A stretch of DNA of 64,000 nt from VAZQ01 sp035293945 (GCA_035293945.1 DATGLV010000003.1:14993-78992), one strand, 5' to 3'; counted from the stretch's first letter, positions 26,187 through 34,619 are shown. Notes: a model not told the origin generated them from the letters alone. Numbers and translations: made by a program.

Positions 26187-28058
26187 ATGGCCGACTACTA
26201 TCCGCTCATCGCTCGCGCGGTTGCCGGTCTCGATAAGAATTCCGGCGACGCCAGGCGTGCGCTCTATGAGCGTGCGCGCGCGGCGCTGGTGGCGCAGTTG
26301 CGCGGGGTAACACCGGCGCTCGATGAATCAGATGTCACCCGCGAGCGCCTTGCGCTCGAAGAGGCGATCCGCAAGGTCGAGGGCGAATCGGCGCGCCAGA
26401 CGACCGTCCGCGTCGAGTCGAGCAATCGGGTGAAGGTGCCGGAGTTCCCGCGCTGGCAGGAAGCTGAGCCTGTGCCGCAGGCGGAACCCGAGTCCGACCT
26501 CGATCTGCAGCCGCAAGCAGAGGAAGAGCCAGAGCCGGAGCCAGAGTCCGCGCCTGAACCGCCCGTGCGGGCCCCGTCGCCCCGCATGCAGCCAGCCTCG
26601 CGCCAAGACGGGCGTCAACCAGATGGGCACGCGCAGGAAGCTCGCCCACAAGACGGACGTCAGGCGGACGGCCGGCAGGATGGAAGGCCCGTCGCGCCAG
26701 CGAACCGCCTGCGGGGAGACCGTTTTGCCGAGGCAGCTCGCGAGGCGGCGGGTCAGGGGGATCACGTCGGTTCGCGGCGGTCCGCCGCGCCGCCGCGGCC
26801 AGCCGCGCCGCCGCGGCCAGAACGCCAACCGGAACGTCAGGACGGCCGCTCATCGCTCGCGCCGCCTGTACGTGGGCGGGCCGAAACGCGCCGCGCCTAT
26901 CAGGATGAGGATTACGAGGAGGGGCCGGGGGTCGAAGGCGAGCCGCAGGAGCCGCCGCGCAATTCTCGCCCGCGCGGGGAACGGCGTTCCCTCATCAATT
27001 CCAACCTTCGCGAATTCCGTGAAACGGTCTCCGAGGCGGATGAGCTCGGTACCGCTTCGGCGCGGGCCAAGCGCTCGGCGCGGGAGAAGCTCGGTGCCGT
27101 TGCCAACGCAAGGCCGCCGCGGCCGCGCGATCCGGAATCGGATGAGGCCTACCTGACGCTCGACGATATCGCCGAGCAGCCGGTGATGCTCGAGCCGTCG
27201 TTCGTGGTCGACGAATCGCGGCCGTTGCCGCCGCGTGCCCGGGCGGCACAACAGCCGCCGCAGGTCGAGCGCGACCTGGTGCCTCGGCGCTCCTACGCGG
27301 GTCTCATCCGCCTGCTGGCGGCGGTTGCGGTCGTGGGGCTCATCGTCAGCCTGCTGGTCTGGCAATTGCCGAATCTGGAGGCGATGTACGCCAGCCTGAG
27401 GACGCCCGCAGCACCTGCCGAGCAGGCGAACGGCAATCCGCCGACAACACAGCGCAAGATGACCGACCGGATCGAGCCCGGCGGCAAACCTTCGCAGCCG
27501 CAGGGCGATGTCGCCAACGTCGCGCAGCGGGTGGTGCTCTACGAAGAGGACCCAAACGATCCGAGCGGTAAGAGCGCGGCCGGGTCGGTAACCTGGGCGA
27601 CCGAGACGGTGTCGCCCGGAAGCGGGAAGCCGCCCGAGCTGCAGGTGCGCGGCAATATCGAGATCCCCGATCGCGGCATGAGCATCACCTGGATCCTGCA
27701 TCGCGACAGCGAGCCGAACAGCTCGTCGAGTCACACGATCGAGATCAACTTCAAGGTCCCGCCCAACTTCCCGTCCGGCGGTGTGTTCAATGTACCGGGC
27801 ATCTGGATGAAGCAGGCCGAGCAGGCCCAAGGCACCGGGCTGGACGGCATTTCCGTCAAGGTGACGACCAACTACTTCCTGATCGGGCTCAATGCTGTCG
27901 CCGCCAGCCGCGACCGCAACGTCATGCTCCTCAAGGAGCGGCCCTGGATCGAAATCCCGATCGTCTACACGAACAATCGGCGCGCCATCTTGGCGATTGA
28001 GAAGGGCCCGCCGGGCGAGCGCGCCTTCGCGGACGCGTTCTCGGCCTGGGGGCAGTAG
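26187..28058 (+). CDS. large membrane-anchored protein of unknown function, conserved next to purA
   Basis: 623 residues. Residues 1-90 form a helical cytoplasmic domain (YPLIARAVAGLDKNSGDARR start). Residues ~95-370 are low-complexity, rich in Glu, Pro, Arg and Gln with short QDGRQ-type repeats (bases ~26600-26700) and charged stretches. One membrane helix lies at about 371-392 (LLAAVAVVGLIVSLLVW), and the ~200-residue C-terminal part (GNIEIPDRGMSITWILHRDS, IEKGPPGERAFADAFSAWG) should be periplasmic. I know similar proteins in this position in related genomes but no function for them. The start at ATG 26187 gives the usual N-terminus. Confidence 0.8.
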   Translation: MADYYPLIARAVAGLDKNSGDARRALYERARAALVAQLRGVTPALDESDVTRERLALEEAIRKVEGESARQTTVRVESSNRVKVPEFPRWQEAEPVPQAEPESDLDLQPQAEEEPEPEPESAPEPPVRAPSPRMQPASRQDGRQPDGHAQEARPQDGRQADGRQDGRPVAPANRLRGDRFAEAAREAAGQGDHVGSRRSAAPPRPAAPPRPERQPERQDGRSSLAPPVRGRAETRRAYQDEDYEEGPGVEGEPQEPPRNSRPRGERRSLINSNLREFRETVSEADELGTASARAKRSAREKLGAVANARPPRPRDPESDEAYLTLDDIAEQPVMLEPSFVVDESRPLPPRARAAQQPPQVERDLVPRRSYAGLIRLLAAVAVVGLIVSLLVWQLPNLEAMYASLRTPAAPAEQANGNPPTTQRKMTDRIEPGGKPSQPQGDVANVAQRVVLYEEDPNDPSGKSAAGSVTWATETVSPGSGKPPELQVRGNIEIPDRGMSITWILHRDSEPNSSSSHTIEINFKVPPNFPSGGVFNVPGIWMKQAEQAQGTGLDGISVKVTTNYFLIGLNAVAASRDRNVMLLKERPWIEIPIVYTNNRRAILAIEKGPPGERAFADAFSAWGQ

Positions 28059-28089
28059 GGATAGTCGCTACGATGCGGCTACGTCCCGC

Positions 28090-28218
28090 GAGTCGTTCCT
28101 GCGAAAGAAATCGCGCAGAAGGCTCGGTCGCTCCTGCGAGGAGCCCATACCGCTGCGCGCCCGCAATATCTGCCGAGGGTTAGGAGGTCCCGGCTCTCGC
28201 TGCGCTCGGCCGCGACGA
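28090..28218. repeat. decayed copy of the GTCGTCCCTGCG repeat family
   Basis: GTCGTTCCTGCGAAAG starts the element and GCCGCGACGACAC ends it; the inside shows GAGCCCATACC-CTGCGCGC like the intact copy at 19141-19232, with several insertions. It lies between the stop codons of two convergent genes. Confidence 0.6.
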
Positions 28219-28229
28219 CACTGCGGCGG

Positions 28230-29111
28230 CTACCGCATCTCCATCGCGGCAATATTGTTCTTCACCGCCTTTTGCACTTTCTCGAAGGCGCGCACCTCGA
28301 TTTGCCGCACGCGCTCGCGCGAGACTCCGAACTCATCGGCCAGCTCCTCGAGCGTGATCGGCTCGTCGGCGAGCCGCCGCGCCTCGAAGATGCGCCGTTC
28401 GCGCTCGTTGAGCACGGTGAGCGCGTCGCCCAGCGCCTTGCGGCGGTTGTCCGCCTCTTCGCTCTCGGCAAGGCGGGTCTCCTGGCTCGCGCTGTCGTCG
28501 ACCAGCCAGTCCTGCCATTCGCCGGAATCCCCGTCCTCGCGGATCGGCGAGTTGAGCGAGACGTCACCGCCGAGACGGCGGTTCATCTCCACCACGTCCT
28601 GCTCGGTGACGCCCAGGCGCTTGGCGATCACCTGCACCTGGTCGGGGCGCAGATCGCCCTCCTCGAGCGCTGAGATGCGGCTCTTGGCCTTGCGCAGGTT
28701 GAAGAACAGCTTCTTCTGGTTGGCGGTGGTGCCCATCTTCACCAGCGACCAGGAGCGCAGGATGTATTCCTGGATTGCGGCCTTGATCCACCACATCGCA
28801 TATGTGGCGAGGCGAAAGCCTTTGTCCGGCTCGAAGCGCTTGACCGCCTGCATCAAGCCCACATTGCCTTCCGAGATCACCTCGGAAATGGGCAGCCCGT
28901 AGCCGCGATAGCCCATGGCGATCTTGGCGACGAGGCGCAGATGGCTGGTGACGAGCCGATGCGCTGCGTCGCGATCGCCGTGCTCGCGCCAGCTCTTGGC
29001 CAGCATGTATTCCTCCTGCGGCTCCAGCATCGGGAACCGCCGGATTTCCTCCAGATAGCGGGTGAGACCTGATTCAGCCGTTATGAGCGGCAAGGTTGCG
29101 GCATGGGCCAT
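28230..29111 (-). CDS. rpoH: heat-shock sigma factor RpoH (sigma-32)
   Basis: Directs RNA polymerase to heat-shock promoters. 293 residues. Region 2 (RYLEEIRRFPMLEPQEEYML, YRGYGLPISEVISEGNVGLM), the RpoH box (QKKLFFNLRKAKSR) between regions 2 and 3, and region 4 with LEELADEFGVSRERVRQIEV are clear. ATG 29111 is chosen over 29126 because GGAGGG lies eight bases upstream of it and overlaps the other ATG. It shares an orientation with rluD downstream of its promoter region, as in related genomes. The 200 bases upstream should hold its promoter; no box is confidently assigned. Confidence 0.96.
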   Translation of the reverse strand: MAHAATLPLITAESGLTRYLEEIRRFPMLEPQEEYMLAKSWREHGDRDAAHRLVTSHLRLVAKIAMGYRGYGLPISEVISEGNVGLMQAVKRFEPDKGFRLATYAMWWIKAAIQEYILRSWSLVKMGTTANQKKLFFNLRKAKSRISALEEGDLRPDQVQVIAKRLGVTEQDVVEMNRRLGGDVSLNSPIREDGDSGEWQDWLVDDSASQETRLAESEEADNRRKALGDALTVLNERERRIFEARRLADEPITLEELADEFGVSRERVRQIEVRAFEKVQKAVKNNIAAMEMR

Positions 29112-29329
29112 GCTAGCGCCCTCCAATGTTGTGCCCCCGTTGCCGGCGGGCGGATCGCACCGCCGCTTCCTGAGCCGACGGTGCCGTCCAGTTTGCTGCG
29201 ACCGCGAAATGAGATCGCATTCGCAACATTACAGGAAAAGATGGGGCGAAAGGAAGGACTACCGGAATAACGGGCGTCACCTTGCCGTGACCCTGCCGTG
29301 CGTACTTAAGCTTTTGATTTACAGCAGGT

Positions 29330-30352
29330 TTACACGAGTTCTCCGGGGTAGTCCCGGGACTTGAGGCTGGTATGCAGGCGGCGGAGGTCTTCCGGCAGCC
29401 CGGAGCGGAATTCCAAGTATTCGCCCCGCAATGGATGTTCGACACCCAACATATAGGCATGCAAAGCTTGCCTTCCAAGCCCCGCGAGGGCCTGGCGGGC
29501 GTCTGGGGAGAGGCGGGCAGCCTTGGTGCGAAAGCCGGACCCATAGGTCTCATCACCGAGTAGCGGGTGGCCGATGGCGGCCAGGTGTACGCGAATTTGA
29601 TGGGTGCGGCCGGTTTCCAGCCGGCAGGCCAGGAGGCTCGCGACGGGCTCGCCATCCGCACCAACATACCGCTCCAATGCCTCCCAATGAGTTACGGCAT
29701 CCCGGCCGTCCGGACGCACGGCCATCTTGTCACGGGCGCGGGGGTGGCGGCCAATCGGCTGATCGACCGTGCCTTTTGGCCGCTCTGGCGCCCCCCACAC
29801 AAAGGCGAGGTAAGCGCGCCGCAAAGAGCCCGAGCGGCCGTGATCGGCAAACTGCGCCGCCAAGGCTTGATGCGCCCGGTCCGTCTTCGCCACCACCAGG
29901 AGCCCGGTCGTGTCCTTGTCGAGGCGGTGGACGATTCCGGGCCGGCGGACGCCGCCGATGCCGGAGAGGCTTTCCCCGCAATGGGCGATGAGCGCGTTGA
30001 CCAGCGTGCCTGTCCAGTTTCCGGCCGCAGGGTGAACCACCAAGCCCTTAGGCTTGTCGATCACGATCATCGTCTCATCTTCAAAAACAACCTGCAGCGG
30101 GATTGGTTCGGCCGCAGGCTCGGCCGGGGCCGGCGGCGGCACCTCGACCACGACCTCGTCCCCGGCGTTGACGTGATGGCCGGGATCGCGGATCGTGCGG
30201 GAGCCGATGGCGACGCGGCCCTCCATGATCAGCGCCTTGAGCCGCGAGCGCGAAAGACCGGTGATCTGGGCTGCCAGCACGCGGTCGAGCCGCGCGCCGG
30301 CATCCGTCCCGGCAACCACCACCTTCTCCCTCTGCGGGTGTTCCGTAGACAT
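29330..30352 (-). CDS. rluD: 23S rRNA pseudouridine synthase, RluD type
   Basis: Isomerises uridines of 23S rRNA helix 69 (family knowledge). 340 residues: an S4 RNA-binding domain at ~15-75 (ARLDRVLAAQITGLSRSRLK) and the catalytic domain with the Asp in VHRLDKDTTGLLVVAK, then ETGRTHQIRVHLA and HPLLGDETYG. Its start codon shares the bases CATG (30350-30353) with the start of a divergent gene, so neither has a separate 5' region and each promoter must lie in the other gene. Its own ribosome site is weak (GGCGGATCA). Confidence 0.95.
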   Translation of the reverse strand: MSTEHPQREKVVVAGTDAGARLDRVLAAQITGLSRSRLKALIMEGRVAIGSRTIRDPGHHVNAGDEVVVEVPPPAPAEPAAEPIPLQVVFEDETMIVIDKPKGLVVHPAAGNWTGTLVNALIAHCGESLSGIGGVRRPGIVHRLDKDTTGLLVVAKTDRAHQALAAQFADHGRSGSLRRAYLAFVWGAPERPKGTVDQPIGRHPRARDKMAVRPDGRDAVTHWEALERYVGADGEPVASLLACRLETGRTHQIRVHLAAIGHPLLGDETYGSGFRTKAARLSPDARQALAGLGRQALHAYMLGVEHPLRGEYLEFRSGLPEDLRRLHTSLKSRDYPGELV

Positions 30353-30695
30353 GACTGATCCGCCGCCGGACAAAAAGTACCCAATGCCTGAGCCCACGGC
30401 CGACGGCATCCTCGCCAGGGTGCGCTGGCTGATGCTGATATCGGGGGCAACCACGTTTGTTGCCATTGCGGCCGTGATGGGCGTCATCGGCTATCGCGTT
30501 TTCCGCAGCGAGGGAAGCTTCGCCAACCCCGATGTCACCGCCATGCTCCCCAAGGGCGCGCGCGTGGTGGCGATCGCGTCCACACAAGACCGCATCATCG
30601 TCACCATCGAGCTTGCCGGCGCGCTCGAGGCCCGGCTGTTCGACGCGAGGACGCTCGCCCCCGCCGGCCGCCTGCGCTTTGCGACGGAGCCTTAG
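30351..30695 (+). CDS. small single-pass membrane protein (DUF6476-like), divergent from rluD
   Basis: 114 residues: a short cytoplasmic N-terminus with prolines, one membrane helix (LMLISGATTFVAIAAVMGVIGY, shown in the gene at residues ~27-48) and a ~65-residue periplasmic tail with LPKGARVVAIASTQDRIIVTIEL. Similar short proteins sit beside rluD in related bacteria, and I link it to DUF6476 from memory. The start at 30351 overlaps the rluD start codon; an internal ATG at 30384 would avoid the overlap but shortens the N-terminus. No enzymatic residues are seen and the function is unknown. Confidence 0.75.
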   Translation: MTDPPPDKKYPMPEPTADGILARVRWLMLISGATTFVAIAAVMGVIGYRVFRSEGSFANPDVTAMLPKGARVVAIASTQDRIIVTIELAGALEARLFDARTLAPAGRLRFATEP

Positions 30696-30755
30696 TCGCG
30701 GATGAAAACTTCGGCTTAGTCCTGGGTCGTAAAACGGGGCCTCGATCACCACCTT

Positions 30756-30870
30756 GGCGCCCTCCCTCCCCCCGTGCGGGGGGAGCGTTGGGGAGGGGGT
30801 AACTGAACTGCGTGGATTAGGGGCAACGACAATTGGAGCGCCCCCCTCTCCACGCGGGCCGGGAGAGGGA
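30756..30870. repeat. interspersed G/C hairpin repeat
   Basis: Arms of CCCTCCCTCCCCCCGTGCGG ... GGGGAGGGGG and CCCCCCTCTCCACGCGGGCC ... GAGAGGGAG, about 35 bases apart, as in the copies at 9549 and 22663. It lies between convergent genes. Confidence 0.7.
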
Positions 30871-30890
30871 GTTCAGACGTCTCGTTCTGC

Positions 30891-31580
30891 TCAGCGCCTC
30901 CTCGCCGTGATCTCGATCTCGACGAGCTTTCCGGGCCGCGAGAATCCTTCGACGAATTCAATCTCGGCATTATCGAGCGGCAGTGGCGCAAGCTCCGCAA
31001 CCAGGCGCAACAGCGTCTCCGCCTCCTCGCCCCGGTGCAGGAAGAACGACACGCGCACCACATCGCCCCAGCCGCAGCCTGTCTCGGCAAGCAGCATGCC
31101 GGCGCGCGGCAGGATATCGGCGCATTGCCCGGCAAGGTCGGGCCTGGTCTCGCAGGTCATGCCGGCGAGGAACACCATGTGGCCCCAGGTGAGGTGGCGG
31201 ATGAAGCTCTGCTCAGGCTCGTGCTCGGTCACATGCCGCACCGGATGGTCTTGCGGCGCCGCCATGGCGAAGAGCTCGAGACCCACATCGGCCGCCGAGC
31301 CGAAATGCTCGACCGAGATGTAGCTCGAGCCCGCGGCGCGCGAGCGCCCGATGAGGGCCGCAAGCCGCGCCTCGCTGCCCGCGGCGCGCGCCACCGCGGT
31401 GCGCCCAAAGATGCGCGTGCGCACCACATTGCGGAGAAGTGAGAGGTCATGCAACGCAAGCTCCTGGCCGGCGCACGCGAACAAGTCGGCACCCTGCTCG
31501 GTGAGGCTCGAGCCTGCCGAGCCTTCGACCCCGAGATAGAGGAATCGCTCCCCCTGCCAATTGAATAGCCGCTTGCGCAT
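30891..31580 (-). CDS. Rid-family (RidA/YjgF-like) protein with an extra N-terminal domain
   Basis: 229 residues, about twice the length of RidA. The C-terminal ~120 residues carry a Rid-type fold (HMVFLAGMTCETRPDLAGQ, RVSFFLHRGEEAETLLRL, LVEIEITARRR at the end). The N-terminal half (FLYLGVEGSAGSSLTEQGADL) is a second, degenerate Rid-like or chorismatase-like half. RidA enzymes hydrolyse reactive imines; the catalytic Arg typical of RidA is not clearly placed here, so enzymatic activity is uncertain. ATG 31580 has a G-rich site upstream. Confidence 0.75.
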   Translation of the reverse strand: MRKRLFNWQGERFLYLGVEGSAGSSLTEQGADLFACAGQELALHDLSLLRNVVRTRIFGRTAVARAAGSEARLAALIGRSRAAGSSYISVEHFGSAADVGLELFAMAAPQDHPVRHVTEHEPEQSFIRHLTWGHMVFLAGMTCETRPDLAGQCADILPRAGMLLAETGCGWGDVVRVSFFLHRGEEAETLLRLVAELAPLPLDNAEIEFVEGFSRPGKLVEIEITARRR

Positions 31581-31853
31581 GATGCCCCCGGCCGAGCCGC
31601 GCCAGATTGACAATCATCGCGAAAAAACCGTGCGCGCGGAAGACCAGGTCCGGGTGAGGCCTTAAGAAACAGAGCCGGCGCATCCTGTCCGCGCCGAGAG
31701 CTGCGGCCATTCCCCTCGGGTCTGGTTCCCTTCGGCGAGTCTTGTCCCTGCCTCCGAGCCGGGACCGTTCCAAGCTGGCGCGTTTGTCGCTTACGCACCG
31801 CCTTAGCCTTGCGCCGCCCCCGGAAGGGGGCTATTTCGGTTGTCTCCGCGCAA

Positions 31854-31929
31854 GCTCCCTTCGTCTAGCGGCCCAGGACGTCGCCCTCTCACGGCGAAAA
31901 CAGGGGTTCGAGTCCCCTAGGGAGCGCCA
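31854..31929 (+). tRNA. tRNA-Glu (anticodon CTC), CCA encoded
   Basis: The acceptor arm pairs GCTCCCT (31854-31860) with AGGGAGC (31919-31925), then G and an encoded CCA. The anticodon stem TCGCC/GGCGA encloses CTCTCAC with anticodon CTC at 31888-31890, and the T arm is CAGGGGTTCGAGTCCCCTA-like. It decodes GAG. The accessory genes with the stress-response signature start right after it; no second copy of its 3' end was found in the window. Confidence 0.95.
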
Positions 31930-32072
31930 ATCAACAAAATCAATGACTTAGGCTCAATGAGGTACAATGCTTTGCTTCTCCACAGCAAATCGAGCCTGAT
32001 ATTGAAAAAGGCCCTGATACGGTAGCGCCGGACGCTCCGTGTTTCTTGAAGCGAGGCGCAGGATCAGCCGCT

Positions 32073-32276
32073 TCACCAACCCTGTGCGCCGTACCAATCG
32101 TCTATGTCCTTCCGCGCTTGATCCTTGGCGTACCCATAGCGCTCCTGAAGTTTGCCTTCGAGCTGGTCGCGCCTTCCATTTATCACATTAAGGTCATCGT
32201 CCGTGAGCTTGCCCCACTTCTCTTTGACCTTCCCCTTCACTTGCTTCCAGTTTCCTTCTACGCGGTTCCAGTCCAT
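32073..32276 (-). CDS. CsbD-family general stress protein
   Basis: 67 residues, hydrophilic, with the CsbD pattern MDWNRVEGNWKQVKGKVKEK, WGKLTDDDL and LQERYGYAKDQARKDID. The biochemical role is unknown; the family is induced by general stress sigma factors in several bacteria. GGAGG lies six bases before the ATG. An exact EcfG-type promoter (GGAAC, 16 bases, CGTT) is placed 34 to 58 bases upstream, so general-stress control is likely here. Confidence 0.93.
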   Translation of the reverse strand: MDWNRVEGNWKQVKGKVKEKWGKLTDDDLNVINGRRDQLEGKLQERYGYAKDQARKDIDDWYGAQGW

Positions 32277-32309
32277 TGCATCCTCCGTTTTGCGCATCGG
32301 TCCTTGCTT

Positions 32310-32334
32310 AACGGGGATGGAAACGGCGGGTTCC
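32310..32334 (-). promoter_or_regulatory. EcfG-type general-stress promoter for the CsbD gene
   Basis: Read on the minus strand: GGAAC (32334-32330), 16 bases, CGTT (32313-32310), followed by AAG. This fits the published alphaproteobacterial EcfG consensus GGAAC-N16/17-CGTT without mismatch. The -10 element ends 33 bases before the CsbD start codon. Confidence 0.8.
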
Positions 32335-32350
32335 CGCCCCCGCCAAGTCG

Positions 32351-32376
32351 GGAACTTGTCCCCACTCCCTGCCGTT
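32351..32376 (+). promoter_or_regulatory. EcfG-type general-stress promoter for the HWE kinase gene
   Basis: GGAAC (32351-32355), 17 bases, CGTT (32373-32376). It diverges from the CsbD promoter, with the two -35 elements only 16 bases apart. The kinase start codon is 154 bases downstream, leaving a long 5' leader. Confidence 0.78.
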
Positions 32377-32530
32377 ATGAGGGGCCGGGAGGGGGCGCGC
32401 GTGTAGGCCGGTTGCCGGTGGTTGGCGGGGAGGGCTCTATGCGTCTCAGAGGCCCCTTGAGCTTCGCTATCCGCGGGGACAGCCCCTTCTTGGCGGGCAG
32501 ATACTGGCACGGGGAGAGTCACACCGAGCC

Positions 32531-34303
32531 GTGAGCAGCGAGACACCATTCAAGTCGGGTGACCTTGTCCGGCTTGACCCAACGCAGCGACGTAGCGCGG
32601 GGCTGGACGCCAACAGCGACCAGCTGCATGAGTTGCTGCGCGCTTTGCCCGCAGCCGTATACACGACTGACAGCGCCGGGCGCATCACCTTCTACAACGA
32701 GGCCGCAGCGAACCTTTGGGGCTGTCGGCCAACACTCCATAGCGATGCATGGCTTGCCTCCTGGCGGCTATTCTCGCCGAGTGGGACCGTCTTGCCGTAT
32801 GACCAATCTCCGTTGGCCATAAAGGAAGGTCACGCGGCGCATGGTGTAGAGGCCGTTGGGGAGCGTATCAATGGCGTGCGCGTGCCATTCTTGGCATTTC
32901 AGTCGCCGCTACGCGATACCTTCGGTAACGTGATTGGCGCGGTCAACATGCTTGTGGACATTACGGAGCGCAAGCAGGCTGCGGAGCGCGAGAGCCAACA
33001 TCAAGAGCGACTGACACTCGATTTGGCCGATGTACGGCGACTGCAAGAAATCAGTAGCCGACTCCTACAAGGAGATAAAATTGCCGCGCTATGTGACAGC
33101 ATCGTGGATTGTGCCTTGGACTTGCTGCATTCCGACATGGCGAACATGCAGGTATACGACCCTGCAAGGTGCGAATTGCAACTGCTCGCCGTGCGCGGAT
33201 TTGACCAAGCCATCTTTAATGCATTCGAATGGGTAGGAGAGAATACCGGAACCTGTTGCGCCGCTTCTCTGCGTGCCGGTCAGCGGATCGTTGTACCCGA
33301 TATTGAGACATGCGATTTCATCACTGCACATGAGGGGCTTCGTAAGTGCGGCATCCGCGCGGTGCAGTCTACTCCGCTCCTGTCTCGCTCCGGTGAGCTG
33401 TTGGGCATGATTTCGACTCATTGGCGCAGCCCGCATGAGCCTACTGAACGCGAGTTGCTTTTGATGGACGTGCTGGCCAGAGAGGCGGCCGACCTTATCG
33501 AGCGCAAGCGGAACGAGGAACTAATCACTCTGCTTGGTCGCGAAGCCGAGCACCGCACCAAAAATCTCCTCTCAACCGTGCAGGCAACGATACATCTCAC
33601 GCAAGCCGACTCGCCGAAAGCCTATAAGGAGGCCCTTGAAGGCCGCATTCAGGCACTCGCGAACGTGCAATCACTCTTTGTGCAGTCGCGATGGGCCGGG
33701 GCAGAGCTACGCAATCTGGTTGTGCAGGAATTGTCGCCGTACAGGCATGGGGAAGAGGCTCGCATCCGGCTTGACGGCCCGGACGTGATCCTTGAACCGA
33801 ATGCTGCACAAGCCGTTGCTCTGTCCCTGCATGAACTGACAACCAACGCGGCCAAGTATGGCGCTCTGTCTGGATCGGGAGGGCATGTTCAGGTGGAATG
33901 GTCATGCGGGGCTGACGGTCAGGTTTCCATCAGTTGGTCCGAAATGGGGGGGCCTCCGGTGAAGCCGCCGACGCGTCAAGGTTTCGGCACGTGGATGTTG
34001 CAAAGCTTGATACACGCCCAGGCGCGGGGGCGAGTACATTTCGATTGGCGGACCGAAGGGCTGGTTTGCCAGATTACCCTACGCGGAGTTTGCCCCCCCC
34101 CGGACGGCCGGGTTGGAGTAGACTGCTTACAGAGGGCTGAATGGGCGATGCGCAACAACAAGCCCGTCAGCCCGCCAAGGGAAGATGCCGAGGATCAGAA
34201 AGTCTGGCGTGATCAGATCGGGCGCCTCGCCGGTGGCCTGCTCCTTGAGCGAGCCGATCAACGAGCCTTCCCCGGAAGCGTCGTTGTCGTCGGGCGGCAT
34301 TAG
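32531..34303 (+). CDS. PAS-GAF-HWE sensor histidine kinase
   Basis: Cytoplasmic two-component kinase, 590 residues with no membrane helix. A PAS domain at ~30-145 (LPAAVYTTDSAGRITFYNEAAANLWG; DITERKQAAE linker), a GAF domain at ~165-315, then the HWE catalytic part: phospho-acceptor His ~341 in EAEHRTKNLLSTVQA, N-box HELTTNAAKYGAL near 435, and the family W-x-E in ISWSEMGG near 468. HWE kinases commonly feed PhyR in the general stress response, which agrees with its EcfG-type promoter and the nearby NepR-like gene. No response regulator is adjacent. The last ~60 residues follow a C9 tract and are unlike other family members, so a frameshift there is possible. The start codon is GTG. Confidence 0.92.
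   Translation: MSSETPFKSGDLVRLDPTQRRSAGLDANSDQLHELLRALPAAVYTTDSAGRITFYNEAAANLWGCRPTLHSDAWLASWRLFSPSGTVLPYDQSPLAIKEGHAAHGVEAVGERINGVRVPFLAFQSPLRDTFGNVIGAVNMLVDITERKQAAERESQHQERLTLDLADVRRLQEISSRLLQGDKIAALCDSIVDCALDLLHSDMANMQVYDPARCELQLLAVRGFDQAIFNAFEWVGENTGTCCAASLRAGQRIVVPDIETCDFITAHEGLRKCGIRAVQSTPLLSRSGELLGMISTHWRSPHEPTERELLLMDVLAREAADLIERKRNEELITLLGREAEHRTKNLLSTVQATIHLTQADSPKAYKEALEGRIQALANVQSLFVQSRWAGAELRNLVVQELSPYRHGEEARIRLDGPDVILEPNAAQAVALSLHELTTNAAKYGALSGSGGHVQVEWSCGADGQVSISWSEMGGPPVKPPTRQGFGTWMLQSLIHAQARGRVHFDWRTEGLVCQITLRGVCPPPDGRVGVDCLQRAEWAMRNNKPVSPPREDAEDQKVWRDQIGRLAGGLLLERADQRAFPGSVVVVGRH
34093..34101 (+). repeat. C9 homopolymer tract in the 3' part of the HWE kinase gene
   Basis: Nine C residues follow the codons for ITLRGV, where HWE kinases usually end. 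With one C fewer the frame would stop at TAG 34118-34120 after about eight more residues; with nine C it continues for ~60 residues without a recognisable domain. Confidence 0.75.
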
Positions 34304-34361
34304 CCGCTGACATCGGATGAATGATTCTGTACGGTGCCGTACGGTTGCAGCGGAGATCGAC

Positions 34362-34619
34362 ATGGCATACCGCATCGTACGCAAGGGCGCGGAAGAAGCT
34401 CGCAATCAGCTTCCGGATCTTCTCGAGGCAGCCGAGAAGGGCCGTTCGACGATCATTACCAGGCATGGCCGTGCGGTGGCCGCCTTGATGCCGATCGAGG
34501 CATATGGCGCCGCCGTTCGCCAGCAGCCACTGGTGCCCGTCGCGGGATCCGGTCGCGGGTTATGGGGAAAGAACAGCGCCCGCACCCTGCGAAAGCTGCG
34601 CGACGAATGGGGCCGTTAG
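34362..34619 (+). CDS. Phd/YefM-type antitoxin
   Basis: 85 residues. The N-terminal part matches the prevent-host-death fold (RKGAEEARNQLPDLLEAAEKG, then TIITRHGRAVAALMPIEAY), which binds DNA as a dimer, and the basic C-terminal tail (ARTLRKLRDEW) would wrap the toxin. The ATG has GGAG upstream. The toxin gene starts 13 bases before the antitoxin stop codon in another frame, indicating coupling. Two ATG-free palindromic stretches upstream (TGTACGGTGCCGTACGG at about 34327-34344) could be the autoregulatory operator. Confidence 0.88.
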   Translation: MAYRIVRKGAEEARNQLPDLLEAAEKGRSTIITRHGRAVAALMPIEAYGAAVRQQPLVPVAGSGRGLWGKNSARTLRKLRDEWGR

